Source of the DNA: Butyrivibrio fibrisolvens | Lineage (GTDB): Bacteria; Bacillota; Clostridia; Lachnospirales; Lachnospiraceae | NCBI RefSeq assembly: GCF_023206215.1 | Contig: NZ_CP065800.1 | Coordinates: 3,162,001-3,226,000, forward strand | DNA length: 64,000 nt | Direction of reading: 5' to 3' | Shown here: positions 34,507 through 43,319 of the stretch, piece by piece | Position numbering within the stretch: position 1 is the stretch's first letter | Layout of the letters: every line of letters begins with the position of its first letter | The notes under the pieces: model-generated | What the model saw: only the letters and a program-made list of their open reading frames with translations | What the model was told of the DNA's origin: nothing | Database searches by the model: none | Position numbers and translations under genes: made by a program

Positions 34507-34683
34507 AAAATTCGCACGAGTCCTTAATAATAATATACCAATAAAGCTTTACAATCAATGTAAAATGTCATAACTTACAGTTATGAAACTCTGTTTTTTT
34601 GGTTATTGCGCACAAAAGCGAAGATGTAATTTTAATTTATTGTAACTAAAAAGATATATTTTGGTATTAAATCAGACAACAAA

Positions 34684-34728
34684 ATTCGGTCTGAACCCAT
34701 TTTACGATACCACGAATTCAGACCGAAT
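34684..34728 (-). terminator. Terminator of the small membrane protein gene
   Basis: Perfect 12-base arms ATTCGGTCTGAA/TTCAGACCGAAT followed by TTTTG on the minus strand. Confidence 0.7.
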
Positions 34729-34761
34729 ACAAGTTTTTGCCATATATACTTAATCTATAAA

Positions 34762-34986
34762 TTAATAGGAATTAGCTCTCCTATTGTATTGACTTGCTTT
34801 CCTTGATTTTCTGACTTTGCTCTTTTTTTTCATGAAGCGCAGTTTGAACCTATGAGCTCTGAAACTGACGATCTTCTTATTTTTCTCAGTTTCTTTCTCT
34901 ACTATTTTGTTCTCTATACTATAGTTAAGACAACATACAAAGATTCCGACAATAACCAGAAAAATACCGGCAAAAATCACTTCCAT
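34762..34986 (-). CDS. Small membrane protein with basic tail
   Basis: A 74-residue protein starting MEVIFAGIFLVIVGIFVCCL, one membrane helix, followed by an unusually basic tail rich in Lys and Arg (FKLRFMKKKSKVRKSRKA). The ATG at 34986 has AAAGGGA eight bases upstream; an ATG nine bases earlier lies too close to that motif. It is a stand-alone gene with a terminator. No family recognised; the tail could contact nucleic acid or phospholipid on the cytoplasmic side. Confidence 0.55.
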   Translation of the reverse strand: MEVIFAGIFLVIVGIFVCCLNYSIENKIVEKETEKNKKIVSFRAHRFKLRFMKKKSKVRKSRKASQYNRRANSY

Positions 34987-35126
34987 GCGAATCATCCCTT
35001 TCGAATATCTAATACCAGTAACAACTTTTGTATAGATTACATCGACTGAAAAAGGGATTTTCTTAAGATAATACATGGGATATTATTCAGTATATTTTCG
35101 ATTTTGTATTTTTTTATTTTTTATGC

Positions 35127-35154
35127 TTGACTTTTCCAACCCTTTATGTATAAT
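35127..35154 (+). promoter_or_regulatory. Promoter ahead of the small gene and tRNA-Gln
   Basis: TTGACT (35127-35132), 16-base spacer, consensus TATAAT (35149-35154). No terminator is seen before the tRNA, so it could drive both. Confidence 0.6.
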
Positions 35155-35207
35155 AGCATAAGTGGATTGATACACGGGTTTTTCACAGGGTAATAAGGTA
35201 TTTAGCA

Positions 35208-35396
35208 ATGAGTATTTCAAAGAGCAACAAACAGATACATTCAATTGATGTTCTTAATAAGATTTACCATCAAGAATATGAGCTCAAAGATACCGAGAAC
35301 GGTTATCGGATGATCCCTAGATCCAAGCGTTATACATTTAATGCAGAATCTAAAAAGAAAACATATTCATCATCTGCTAATGTCAATCTGATATAA
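35208..35396 (+). CDS. Small basic protein of unknown function
   Basis: A 62-residue basic frame beginning MSISKSNKQIHSIDV and ending SSANVNLI, with AAGG nine bases upstream and a consensus promoter 54 bases before the ATG. It ends 32 bases before tRNA-Gln and reads in the same direction. It resembles no family I know, and might instead be part of a tRNA leader transcript. Confidence 0.45.
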   Translation: MSISKSNKQIHSIDVLNKIYHQEYELKDTENGYRMIPRSKRYTFNAESKKKTYSSSANVNLI

Positions 35397-35428
35397 TTGT
35401 TATATCTCGATTTTCATTATATATTCAA

Positions 35429-35501
35429 TGGGCTATCGCCAAGCGGTAAGGCAACGGACTCTGACTCCGTCACTTCGCAGGTTCGAATCCTGCTAGCCCA
35501 G
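35429..35501 (+). tRNA. tRNA-Gln (anticodon CUG)
   Basis: Full cloverleaf: acceptor TGGGCTA/TAGCCCA, D arm GCC/GGC, anticodon stem ACGGA/TCCGT around the loop CTCTGAC (anticodon CTG), T arm GCAGG/CCTGC with TTCGAAT. CCA is not encoded. Confidence 0.93.
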
Positions 35502-35516
35502 TTTCCTCTATTTATT

Positions 35517-36308
35517 TTAATCAAATAGTTTTGAATCTCCCATCCTGCAGAGTAATGCTCTGCAGGATATTATATTGTCCCAATTTGTTTTTCTTACAGG
35601 AACCATTGCTCTATCCTGAATAGTAACGTAAGGATAGAATTCATACATTCCTTCTTTGATCTTTGCATCTGAAATGCCTGTGATCTGAGCAAAACGATGA
35701 ATATATCTCTCCTCTTCCTTGGTATAAGCAAATACAAAAATACCTGAACTCACATAATCGAATGCACTTCTAAGTCTGAGATCCTTACGAGGTTTATGAT
35801 GCGGAACCGCTTTGAAAAATCTCTCATCATATGCTTCATCAAATCCGCTGGGAAGTGGTTTATCAGGAAGAAAAGAAGCTCCAGCCCTTCCAGGTACTTC
35901 ATCAAGCATTCTGGCACAATGCTCCTCTACAAAACGATAAAAAAGCTCTATATAAGGAGAATCGCATCCAAGTCCTACAAAATAATAATTGTTCTGGCGA
36001 GCGTTATATAAGACTGCATTACCTGTTGTTGTAACTCCACCATCTGCATGATGAAGAACAATACGAAGGTTATCTGCAACAGAAGACTGATTATTATCCT
36101 CCCCGGGATGTTCTATCATGTATGAAAGCGCATCGAGAATGGCCTCAAGATTTCTTTTCTTTCTGACACCACTACGACTCTTTACTCCCACACTTTCTAT
36201 ACCGATCTGTACAGCTCCGTTCCCATCTGAATATGCAGCAAGTACAAATCCATTATCAACAATAACTGATCCTGAACTGGCAGTAATCAATTCTATATAA
36301 CTTTTCAC
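35517..36308 (-). CDS. Conserved-looking protein of unknown function
   Basis: A 263-residue soluble protein without signal peptide or membrane helix. It starts MKSYIELITASSGSVIVDNGFVLA-type strands, has HHADGGVTTTGNAVLYNAR near residue 86 and a C-terminal part that may be helical. I do not recognise a family. The ribosome site is weak. Its last 25 codons contain a perfect palindrome (35543-35569, arms ATCCTGCAGAG) that may also act in RNA. It is convergent with tRNA-Gln, ending 16 bases from it. Confidence 0.7.
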   Translation of the reverse strand: MKSYIELITASSGSVIVDNGFVLAAYSDGNGAVQIGIESVGVKSRSGVRKKRNLEAILDALSYMIEHPGEDNNQSSVADNLRIVLHHADGGVTTTGNAVLYNARQNNYYFVGLGCDSPYIELFYRFVEEHCARMLDEVPGRAGASFLPDKPLPSGFDEAYDERFFKAVPHHKPRKDLRLRSAFDYVSSGIFVFAYTKEEERYIHRFAQITGISDAKIKEGMYEFYPYVTIQDRAMVPVRKTNWDNIISCRALLCRMGDSKLFD

Positions 36309-36503
36309 TTTTTTCTCACCCTCTGCTTCTCTTAAGTGGAAGCATCCCCTCTTTTATGGCTAGTCATAAATCACATAGCCTTAACTACTACATAATGTAT
36401 CACATTATGCACAAAAAAGATAGACTTTTTTTATCCTTTTTGTTTATTATTATTAATCATTCAATCAGTAATAATCTCCCCTAACCGAAAAAACCACTTA
36501 TTA

Positions 36504-37514
36504 TCACATAATGTCTGCGTATGCATATATTCCATATGTCATATCGCTGGCATCAATCGGTTGAACAATATATGTACCTGTATCATCGCCATCCTTACTT
36601 ATACGATAAAATCTTCCTTCCTGATTCTTGACTTCTTCCTGTATCACCGCAATTCCGTCCTCGAACTCACACCAAAGGTCAAAGGTATTCTCTCCGCTAT
36701 ATCCAATTCCTATGAACTCGACATCACCTGTCCATACGCCATTTTTGACTGTGCCTTTGATATATGTATGATCATCTGTAGCACTATCTCTGATAACTTC
36801 CATCTGTCCATTGGGCATATCATCCTTCCATTGACCATATGCTGCATAACATTCTATCGTTCCGTGGATAAAATCACTTACATCACTTGCGATAATGCAG
36901 CCAAATCCGCTCCTTATGCTGTCTTCAAAATCGCCTACATATACATAACATCTATCTTCGCTATCCAGATAAAAACCGACTTTACCATACATAGTCTCAC
37001 ATATTATAGGGAATTCCAATCCAAGCTCATTTGCATCTTCTATTTGATCATTAATCAAAAAGTCTCTCATATACTCCGAAGCTTCCATGTACTCTTCGTC
37101 CATGACATATCTTCCGAGTTCTTCAGATATAAAATACAATTTGGACATAGCTGACCCAAAGGCCGCTTCCTCATTATCCGGGTCATCCTGCAGTACCAGT
37201 TCATACCTTGTAGCTGCGGTCATATAATCCTTTTCTTCATACAACTTGTTAGCAAGTTCCAGCATGTCCACAGGTTCAGGATCAGTTTTTTTATTATCTC
37301 TTATTATCATTACAGCAAGAAAAGCCAGGCTGACGGCCAAAAGGCCGCCAAATATGCCTAGCATGATCTTTAGAATCCTATTTGATTTTTTCTTTTTTAG
37401 ATCCGAATCCGGATCTGCACTTATATTCCACTCTTTTTGTGGCAACACGCGTCCACAAAAATAGCAATACAATGCGTTATCATCATTCTCAACTCCGCAG
37501 TTAGGACACTTCAT
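36504..37514 (-). CDS. Zinc-ribbon, membrane-anchored TPR/MORN-like protein
   Basis: A 336-residue protein. An N-terminal zinc ribbon (MKCPNCGVENDDNALYCYFCG) lies in the cytoplasm, followed by a basic stretch and one membrane helix (about residues 46-70). The outside part has a short TPR-like region (LANKLYEEKDYMTAATRYELVL) and then MORN-like repeats (YVGDFEDSIRSGFG, GQWKDDMPNGQMEV, IKGTVKNGVWTG). It starts two bases after the stop of the TPR protein gene upstream and closes the moxR operon. Zinc ribbon plus membrane helix plus repeat domain is common in Clostridia; the function is unknown. Confidence 0.8.
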   Translation of the reverse strand: MKCPNCGVENDDNALYCYFCGRVLPQKEWNISADPDSDLKKKKSNRILKIMLGIFGGLLAVSLAFLAVMIIRDNKKTDPEPVDMLELANKLYEEKDYMTAATRYELVLQDDPDNEEAAFGSAMSKLYFISEELGRYVMDEEYMEASEYMRDFLINDQIEDANELGLEFPIICETMYGKVGFYLDSEDRCYVYVGDFEDSIRSGFGCIIASDVSDFIHGTIECYAAYGQWKDDMPNGQMEVIRDSATDDHTYIKGTVKNGVWTGDVEFIGIGYSGENTFDLWCEFEDGIAVIQEEVKNQEGRFYRISKDGDDTGTYIVQPIDASDMTYGIYAYADIM

Positions 37515-37516
37515 GA

Positions 37517-38458
37517 TCACCATATCCTCTCTTTGCCTTTATCATTCTGTCCGCCTTCACTTCCATAAGTGTAGTTGTCCCAGTATTCCTGACTTTCTTT
37601 ATTCTTTTGAGACTGTTTCTGGTCATCTTCTCTTTCCTGTCTTGCGTCTTGTTCTTTTTCTTTCATTTTTTCTTTGATGTCATCTTCGCGATCATCATCT
37701 ACATCGTCAGGCTTAGAATTATTGTTATTCTGGTCCTGTTTATTATCCTGATTTTGTTTATCATCAGAGTTTTTCTGTTCATTCTGCTTGTCCTGATCCT
37801 GCTGATTCTGGTCTTGATCCTTATTCTGCTGCTTTTCTTCATCGATCTTTTTCTGGATCTCTTCCTTCATCTTTTCAAGCTCTTCGATCTTATCATCGAT
37901 ATCTTTTTTCAGAGTCTCAGCCTCTTTGCTATGGCCATTATCATCCTCTGCCCCAGCACAGTTTTTCTCAGTAAGGATCACTCTGTCAGCCTTGAGCTGA
38001 TCTATAACACCGTCTATCTTTTTTATAAGAGCTTCTTTATCAACTTCTTCATCGTTTTTGAATGCCTCATATCCTGTATCTACTGTATTAAAGTCAATCT
38101 GCATGATCTTTGTCATTGTGAGATTGATGCGTACAGAACACTCTTTCTGTTTTGGAAGTTCGAACTCAAGACATTTTTCGTAATAGATCTGAGCTTTGGA
38201 ATAATCTTTATTCTTATAATTGGCATTACCAAGATTATAGTTCATAACATAGGCATCATATGGAAGCATCTCCAGAACCTTCTGTTCCATATTCATGTAA
38301 CGATCCCTGTCTTCCATATCTTCCATCAAGATATAATATTTCCCTGAATCAACCATTTTTGCAAACACATGGTTTAATCCGACTCTGCCAAAAACTATTA
38401 CAGCCAGAATCGCAATGACAAATGCCGCAGCCAAAAAGCCAAACTTTACCTTTTTCAT
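37517..38458 (-). CDS. Membrane-anchored TPR protein with low-complexity tail (BatC-like)
   Basis: A 313-residue protein: N-terminal membrane helix (about residues 7-28), a TPR region including LGNANYKNKDYSKAQIYYEKCL, a coiled-coil of alternating charges (KKIDGVIDQLKADR, KIEELEKMKEEIQKK), then about 90 residues of Gln/Asp/Asn/Lys low complexity. Position after two VWA genes matches the TPR-type BatC/BatE genes of Bat operons. GAGG lies nine bases before the ATG at 38458. The low-complexity tail is probably disordered. Confidence 0.8.
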   Translation of the reverse strand: MKKVKFGFLAAAFVIAILAVIVFGRVGLNHVFAKMVDSGKYYILMEDMEDRDRYMNMEQKVLEMLPYDAYVMNYNLGNANYKNKDYSKAQIYYEKCLEFELPKQKECSVRINLTMTKIMQIDFNTVDTGYEAFKNDEEVDKEALIKKIDGVIDQLKADRVILTEKNCAGAEDDNGHSKEAETLKKDIDDKIEELEKMKEEIQKKIDEEKQQNKDQDQNQQDQDKQNEQKNSDDKQNQDNKQDQNNNNSKPDDVDDDREDDIKEKMKEKEQDARQEREDDQKQSQKNKESQEYWDNYTYGSEGGQNDKGKERIW

Positions 38459-38486
38459 TAAAAACCTCACATTTACCTATTCAAGG

Positions 38487-39515
38487 TCACTTTCTGAACA
38501 TCATAAGTTCTGATACAAGCAGTATCATAAGAATTGGAAGAACATAATAATATGTGTCCTCTTTGTTCTCAACGTCATCTCTTAATTCTGCCTCATAAGT
38601 AGCATCTTCTATGACATGATCTACTATATCTTCCAGATCATCAACATCCTCCATATGGACATACTCCAATCCCACTTTAGATGCAATGCTCTCAAGGCTT
38701 TCTTCTCCTATACATGAAACTGCAAGATCACCGGTTTCAGGATCATATATATCATTGCCATCGCCGTCTTTCATGGTAGTTCCATCTTCAGAACCTACGC
38801 CAACTATAGCTCCTCCGTCAACGAGGCCTATAAGCCTTGCATAAGATGCATAACTATTTTCTGATGACTCATCATCTTGTTCATCTCCGGACTCATCATC
38901 TTTAGAGTCATCCTTACCAGACTCTTTTGAACTATCGAAGGTTTCTTCTCCGTCAGAGAAAAAGAATACAATTGTCTCTCTGTTCTCATATTTATCCTTC
39001 ATATGAGTTAGTATCCTGCTCATCTCATCTACAGGGCTGTTCATATCACTACCCTTAGCAACATACATGCTGGGCTCATAGATATATTCAAGTGCATCTG
39101 TTATAGACTCCCTATCAGGAGTAAGCGGTATCTTGACCTTTGCTTCATGATCAAAAGTGATCAGTGCAAAAGAGCTGCCATTGAACTCATCCATTATATA
39201 GTTACAAGCCTCTATCGCTCCATCCATACGAGAGTTATCACCGTCATAATCCTCAGCCCACATACTGATCGTAGAATCCATGACAAAAAGAACATTAAGA
39301 CTTGGAACCTTAACAGTTGCCTGGCTTGAAGGTAACATGATTCTCAAATTGATAACATATATACAAATACATATAAGCACTGTAACAACTGTTTCTATAA
39401 CCTTTTTGAACATTCCGGCATGAGACCTTACAGTCCCGATAAAAAGTCCTATAAAAACCAAAACTATTACAGGTATTATAACTATTAAAGGAAATATAGG
39501 ATTGGTAATCAACAT
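38487..39515 (-). CDS. VWA-domain membrane protein (BatB-like)
   Basis: A 342-residue protein with two N-terminal membrane helices (about 7-28 and 40-60), a VWA domain (about 73-290) and a C-terminal helix. The metal site (MIDAS) reads VMDSTISM, that is DxTxS rather than DxSxS; the later SDGEE supplies the second Asp. An acidic Asp/Glu/Ser insertion (about residues 200-225) interrupts the domain. The start overlaps the preceding VWA gene by seven bases, indicating coupled translation. Bat-type VWA proteins act with MoxR ATPases; substrate unknown. Confidence 0.88.
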   Translation of the reverse strand: MLITNPIFPLIVIIPVIVLVFIGLFIGTVRSHAGMFKKVIETVVTVLICICIYVINLRIMLPSSQATVKVPSLNVLFVMDSTISMWAEDYDGDNSRMDGAIEACNYIMDEFNGSSFALITFDHEAKVKIPLTPDRESITDALEYIYEPSMYVAKGSDMNSPVDEMSRILTHMKDKYENRETIVFFFSDGEETFDSSKESGKDDSKDDESGDEQDDESSENSYASYARLIGLVDGGAIVGVGSEDGTTMKDGDGNDIYDPETGDLAVSCIGEESLESIASKVGLEYVHMEDVDDLEDIVDHVIEDATYEAELRDDVENKEDTYYYVLPILMILLVSELMMFRK

Positions 39516-40636
39516 GCACCTCCTGCTCTTGCTAAAGCCAGTGCAAGAATTCCAACTACCACAAATATAAAAGGTGTTTTGGGCATATCATAAGTTCTCG
39601 TCTCTTTTATTTCATCAACCTGCATAGCTTCATGCGACTGTATCTCACTGACTATACCTTTTGTATCAAAATCATCATCAGCTATATAAAATGCTCCACC
39701 AGTCTTGACGGAAGAATCTTCAAGTTCTTCACTTAGCTCATCAAAGTCATAACCATAGTTCATTTCATTAAACTTGTCCTCAGGCGGGAAGACACTGAAT
39801 AGTACTACATCATTTTTTGCACATAGATCTGCTGCTTCAGGAAGTCTTACAAAAGGCTTCTTGAATGCATTTTCTGCATTATCTGTTACCAGAAGGATTA
39901 TTCTGGTCCTCTCAGAGTCTTCAAGTGAAGGAAAATCATATAAGCAGGTTGCCAGACCTTCACCAATAAGTGAACTTCCAAGATTATCACTGTTCACAAC
40001 GGTTCCCGCTTCAAAATCCAGAAGCCAATCTATAAGATCATAGAACTCTTCTTCCTCTTCATCTGTAATATCATCATAATATTTTTCATACAATTCATAA
40101 TATCTTTTCTGATTGATGAAGTACTGTTCAAGCTCATCAAGCTTTTCACAGGCGAACTCTTTGTCATCTGTAAGCGGCATATAAAGGACTGATGAAGTAT
40201 TAAAAATAGAAATACCTATTCTATCTCCATCAAGCCCCTTTACAACAGTCTTAAGATTCTCTACAAAGTCATAATTAAGAGCATACAGTGAATATGAAAC
40301 ATCCAGACACAGGAATATATCTCGTCTCTGAACACCTGTTGTTACTTCCTCAGTATATGAAGGTCTTCCGACAAGATATGCCGAAGACACTATACTAAGT
40401 GAAATGCCAAGGATTCCTATAACATTAAGCACCTTGTGAATAAGACTTCTGATCCTGTAGCTTTTCATGCTACCTACCATCCACATTGCGCCATAGCCCA
40501 TATATTTGCTCATTTCATCTTTAGAAAGAGCTTTTCTTTTCTTATATTCTCTAAATCCAAGTATCCCGGCAATCACAAGTGCTGCACCTATCGCGACACA
40601 AATTGCCAGCTCTTTATTTCTAAGTACTATCTCCAT
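39509..40636 (-). CDS. VWA-domain membrane protein (BatA-like)
   Basis: A 375-residue protein: one N-terminal helix, a second (about 68-88), a VWA domain with MIDAS CLDVSYSLYA (DxSxS) near residue 111 and the TDNAE segment near residue 250, then a C-terminal helix ending in ALARAGGAC. A Glu/Tyr-rich loop (EEEEEFYDLIDWLLDFEAG) lies within the domain. It overlaps the DUF4381-like gene upstream by ten bases and the second VWA gene downstream by seven, so all belong to one transcript. Confidence 0.88.
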   Translation of the reverse strand: MEIVLRNKELAICVAIGAALVIAGILGFREYKKRKALSKDEMSKYMGYGAMWMVGSMKSYRIRSLIHKVLNVIGILGISLSIVSSAYLVGRPSYTEEVTTGVQRRDIFLCLDVSYSLYALNYDFVENLKTVVKGLDGDRIGISIFNTSSVLYMPLTDDKEFACEKLDELEQYFINQKRYYELYEKYYDDITDEEEEEFYDLIDWLLDFEAGTVVNSDNLGSSLIGEGLATCLYDFPSLEDSERTRIILLVTDNAENAFKKPFVRLPEAADLCAKNDVVLFSVFPPEDKFNEMNYGYDFDELSEELEDSSVKTGGAFYIADDDFDTKGIVSEIQSHEAMQVDEIKETRTYDMPKTPFIFVVVGILALALARAGGAC

Positions 40637-41103
40637 GCTGCCACCAGTTTTTTAGCATCTCGTAAGAAATTAGCTGCATCCTTTGCTGAATATTTTGAAA
40701 ACTCTGCGCCGTACAGGCATCCGATGAGTTTTGTAAGGTCTTTACTGTTCCACTTATTCATTTCGGTAAGTGTACTACAATCCATCTCTTTGCCAGTAGC
40801 ATATGTAAGAAATTCTCTTACTGTGATACTGATAATCGTACTAGTCTCTCTGACTCCGATTTCTTTTCTCTTGTATCTCACATCAAGATCATTAAGTCTT
40901 GTCAGAGTCTCAATACGTTTTTTCTCTATCATCTCATTCGTCTTGTTGGGAGCATTCTTAACAACTGCTGCCACAGGCTTTTCTATCCTTATCAGGCAGA
41001 AAGTCACAAAACATATTGCTGCTGCCATCGCCAGGGATATGAGCACGATATAGAGATATTTGTCATCAAAAAAGGCATTCTGAAGAGAAATTGAAAATTC
41101 CAT
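40627..41103 (-). CDS. DUF4381-like membrane protein of the Bat operon
   Basis: A 158-residue protein with one N-terminal membrane helix (about 17-40) and a helical cytoplasmic domain ending LRDAKKLVAAWR. Size and place between DUF58 and VWA genes match the small DUF4381-type proteins of MoxR/Bat operons; the sequence match itself is weak. It starts within one base of the DUF58 stop (overlap ATG/TGA type), indicating translational coupling. Confidence 0.65.
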   Translation of the reverse strand: MEFSISLQNAFFDDKYLYIVLISLAMAAAICFVTFCLIRIEKPVAAVVKNAPNKTNEMIEKKRIETLTRLNDLDVRYKRKEIGVRETSTIISITVREFLTYATGKEMDCSTLTEMNKWNSKDLTKLIGCLYGAEFSKYSAKDAANFLRDAKKLVAAWR

Positions 41104-42035
41104 TAGCCCACTCCTCTATTTAATACTTTAATTATAGATTCTGTAATATCCTGAGTACTTCTGACTATATCATAAGAAGCACCACAGGCGCGCAGATTTC
41201 TCATTGCTTTGGTCAAAAGAGCAGCCTTCTTGTCGCTGATCTCATTGGCCATTCTGGAAGAATATGACAGATACTCTGAGACAGCAACGCCTGTCTGTGC
41301 ATTATATATATGGCTGCTTCCCCAGTCTGCGTCTTCCATAAGAAGCACGTACAAGTCTCTGACTGAGCATATACTCCTTATAAGCCTGTCATCAAGAGTA
41401 AGGACTCCGTACAAGTCTGTTATCAAAAAAAGTGACACGCTCCTCATAGGAGTTGATGTGATACGTCTAAGCTGCATGTTGAATTCATCAGAAAGTAAAG
41501 CTTTCTTTCTTCCTGCAAGCTTTACGCTCATACTGTAGCATCCTTCAAGACGTCTTAAGGAAGCCTCCAAAAAACCGGGGCCACACGAATATCTCTCCTG
41601 CCGTCCTGCTTCCATGCTTCCCAGGATCTGGTATTCCGCTCCTGCCCTTGTGCACATGTAAGCTGCACTTGCTGCAGTAATGATACCTGCAGCAGTCTTA
41701 GAATGTCCATCCGGCATAGCACCCAGCATGTTCTTGCCAGTATCCACTACAAACATGAATCTTCTTTTCTTATCTGCAACATAGTTTCTGACAAGAATCT
41801 CTCCTGTTCTGGATGAAGATTTCCAGTCAATATCACGAAGGTTGTCACCTGCGACATATTCCCGCAGATCCTCAAGCTCCATACTCCTTCCTCTGAAAAC
41901 AGATCTAAAAGCTCCGTCTGAACGTCCCACTGTCTTAGAGAACCCGTTAAAATGTATTTGAGCTGACGGCAGATTAAGCGCCTCGTAATCCGGACGAAGT
42001 CTTAATGTACCGGTATTATGCTTTTTCCCCATCAT
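41103..42035 (-). CDS. DUF58 protein of the MoxR/Bat operon
   Basis: A 310-residue soluble protein. The DUF58 core is visible as SMELEDLREYVAGDNLRDIDWKSSSRTGE followed by VRNYVADKKRRFMFVVDTGKNM, the last being a VWA-like strand-loop. It has none of the N-terminal membrane helices found in many DUF58 proteins. It stands 15 bases after moxR. Family role: partner of MoxR ATPase with the VWA proteins. Confidence 0.9.
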   Translation of the reverse strand: MMGKKHNTGTLRLRPDYEALNLPSAQIHFNGFSKTVGRSDGAFRSVFRGRSMELEDLREYVAGDNLRDIDWKSSSRTGEILVRNYVADKKRRFMFVVDTGKNMLGAMPDGHSKTAAGIITAASAAYMCTRAGAEYQILGSMEAGRQERYSCGPGFLEASLRRLEGCYSMSVKLAGRKKALLSDEFNMQLRRITSTPMRSVSLFLITDLYGVLTLDDRLIRSICSVRDLYVLLMEDADWGSSHIYNAQTGVAVSEYLSYSSRMANEISDKKAALLTKAMRNLRACGASYDIVRSTQDITESIIKVLNRGVG

Positions 42036-42050
42036 ATGGTTTTATTCCTT

Positions 42051-43049
42051 TCACGGAGTTCTGATGGCTCTAACGATACCATCAACGATCATATCCTCAT
42101 TGATTCCATCTGCTGCTGCCAGATAGCGAAGAGATATACGATGTCTCAAAACCTGTCTTGAGATGCTCTTAATATCATCAGGAGTCACAAAAAGTCTTCC
42201 CTGCATAAGCGCAAGTGCCTTACCCATCTTAAGAAAAGCAATAGTTGCCCTAGGGCTGGCTCCAAGACTCACATAACCCTTGAGATTATTGGGAAGGTAC
42301 TGATCCGCGCATCTTGTTGCAGCAACAATAGCTGCAATGTAGTTCTTAACTGTAGGATCACAATAAATAGATGCCACGATTTTCTGAAGTCTGGCAATCT
42401 CTTCAATAGTAAGAACTGCAGGCAGCTTCTCCTGTTTTACATTATTATCTATAGCTTCCATCATATTAAGGATAGAAACCTCTTCCTGAATAGACGGATA
42501 GGAAATCTTCTCTTTTATAAGAAAACGGTCAGCCTGTGCCTCTGATAAAGGATATGTACCTTCCTGTTCAATAGGGTTCTGTGTTGCAATTACAAAGAAA
42601 GTATCTTTAGGCATATGATAAGAGTTACCACCTATAGTAACCTGCTTCTCCTGCATGGCCTCAAGCATTGCACTTTGAGTTTTTGCACTTGATCTGTTGA
42701 TCTCATCAAGAAGTACTATATTAGCAAATACCGGTCCAAGGACTGTTTCAAACTTACCGGAATCCTGCCTGTATATCTGTGTACCAACTATATCACCTGG
42801 CAAAAGATCCGGTGTACACTGTATCCTTGAAAATTTACCACCGACCGCATCTGCCAAAGCTCTTGCTGCTGTAGTCTTAGCAAGCCCCGGAACTGACTCT
42901 ACAAGTACATGCCCATTACCAAGAAGTGCTGCTATCATTGATCTTTCCAGGAGCTTTTGTCCTACAACATTCTGCTCAAAATATCTTGAAAGTTTACCTA
43001 TAGCCTGCTGTGACCAGGCAAAATCCTCATTACTTATCTGAACATTCAT
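42051..43049 (-). CDS. moxR: MoxR-family AAA+ ATPase
   Basis: A 332-residue ATPase, first gene of the operon. It shows Walker [14 protein letters not shown] near residue 60, Walker [15 protein letters not shown] near residue 113, the [27 protein letters not shown] sensor segment and a C-terminal AAA lid with SLGASPRAT. MoxR proteins act as chaperones that load cofactors or assemble VWA-protein complexes. The gene is divergent from the DAHP synthase gene, with about 270 bases between them. Confidence 0.93.
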   Translation of the reverse strand: MNVQISNEDFAWSQQAIGKLSRYFEQNVVGQKLLERSMIAALLGNGHVLVESVPGLAKTTAARALADAVGGKFSRIQCTPDLLPGDIVGTQIYRQDSGKFETVLGPVFANIVLLDEINRSSAKTQSAMLEAMQEKQVTIGGNSYHMPKDTFFVIATQNPIEQEGTYPLSEAQADRFLIKEKISYPSIQEEVSILNMMEAIDNNVKQEKLPAVLTIEEIARLQKIVASIYCDPTVKNYIAAIVAATRCADQYLPNNLKGYVSLGASPRATIAFLKMGKALALMQGRLFVTPDDIKSISRQVLRHRISLRYLAAADGINEDMIVDGIVRAIRTP

Positions 43050-43157
43050 TATCTCACCTCAATATATTATTTTGATAATTATAATTTAACACTGTTTTAT
43101 AGAATATCACATAATTCTGATAAAACGTCATAAATATAGGATGAAATGCAAATTCTC

Positions 43158-43186
43158 TTGACATTTGGTTGTTTCCTTAAAATAAT
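43158..43186 (+). promoter_or_regulatory. Promoter of the DAHP synthase gene
   Basis: TTGACA (43158-43163), 17-base spacer, AATAAT (43181-43186), leaving a leader of about 125 bases. A second candidate -10 (TATACT, near 43232) also exists. Confidence 0.45.
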
Positions 43187-43278
43187 TAATATCGTCACTA
43201 AATTTCTTCTTTATTTTTATAGAAAATATGTTATACTTTATATCGGCACTTTAAAGCGCCAAAGTACAAAAGTATTTA

Positions 43279-43303
43279 GTGGTAAATGCTTGTCTTTTAC
43301 CAC
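43279..43303 (+). promoter_or_regulatory. Leader hairpin just before the DAHP synthase ribosome site
   Basis: Arms GTGGTAAA/TTTACCAC with a nine-base loop, ending five bases before GAAAGGAG. No U-run follows, so it is more likely to affect translation or RNA stability than to terminate. Confidence 0.4.
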
Positions 43304-43319
43304 CTTTGAAAGGAGCACC

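Noticed and set aside
37607..38347. Long plus-strand frame rich in Leu, Ile and Phe
   Set aside because: It is the antisense of the Lys/Glu/Asp/Gln-rich TPR protein; such codons read backwards give hydrophobic runs. No ribosome site and no recognisable domain.
43146..43319. N-terminal extension of DAHP synthase from an upstream start
   Set aside because: The extension covers the promoter and leader hairpin and does not resemble the family; the ATG at 43320 has a strong ribosome site.
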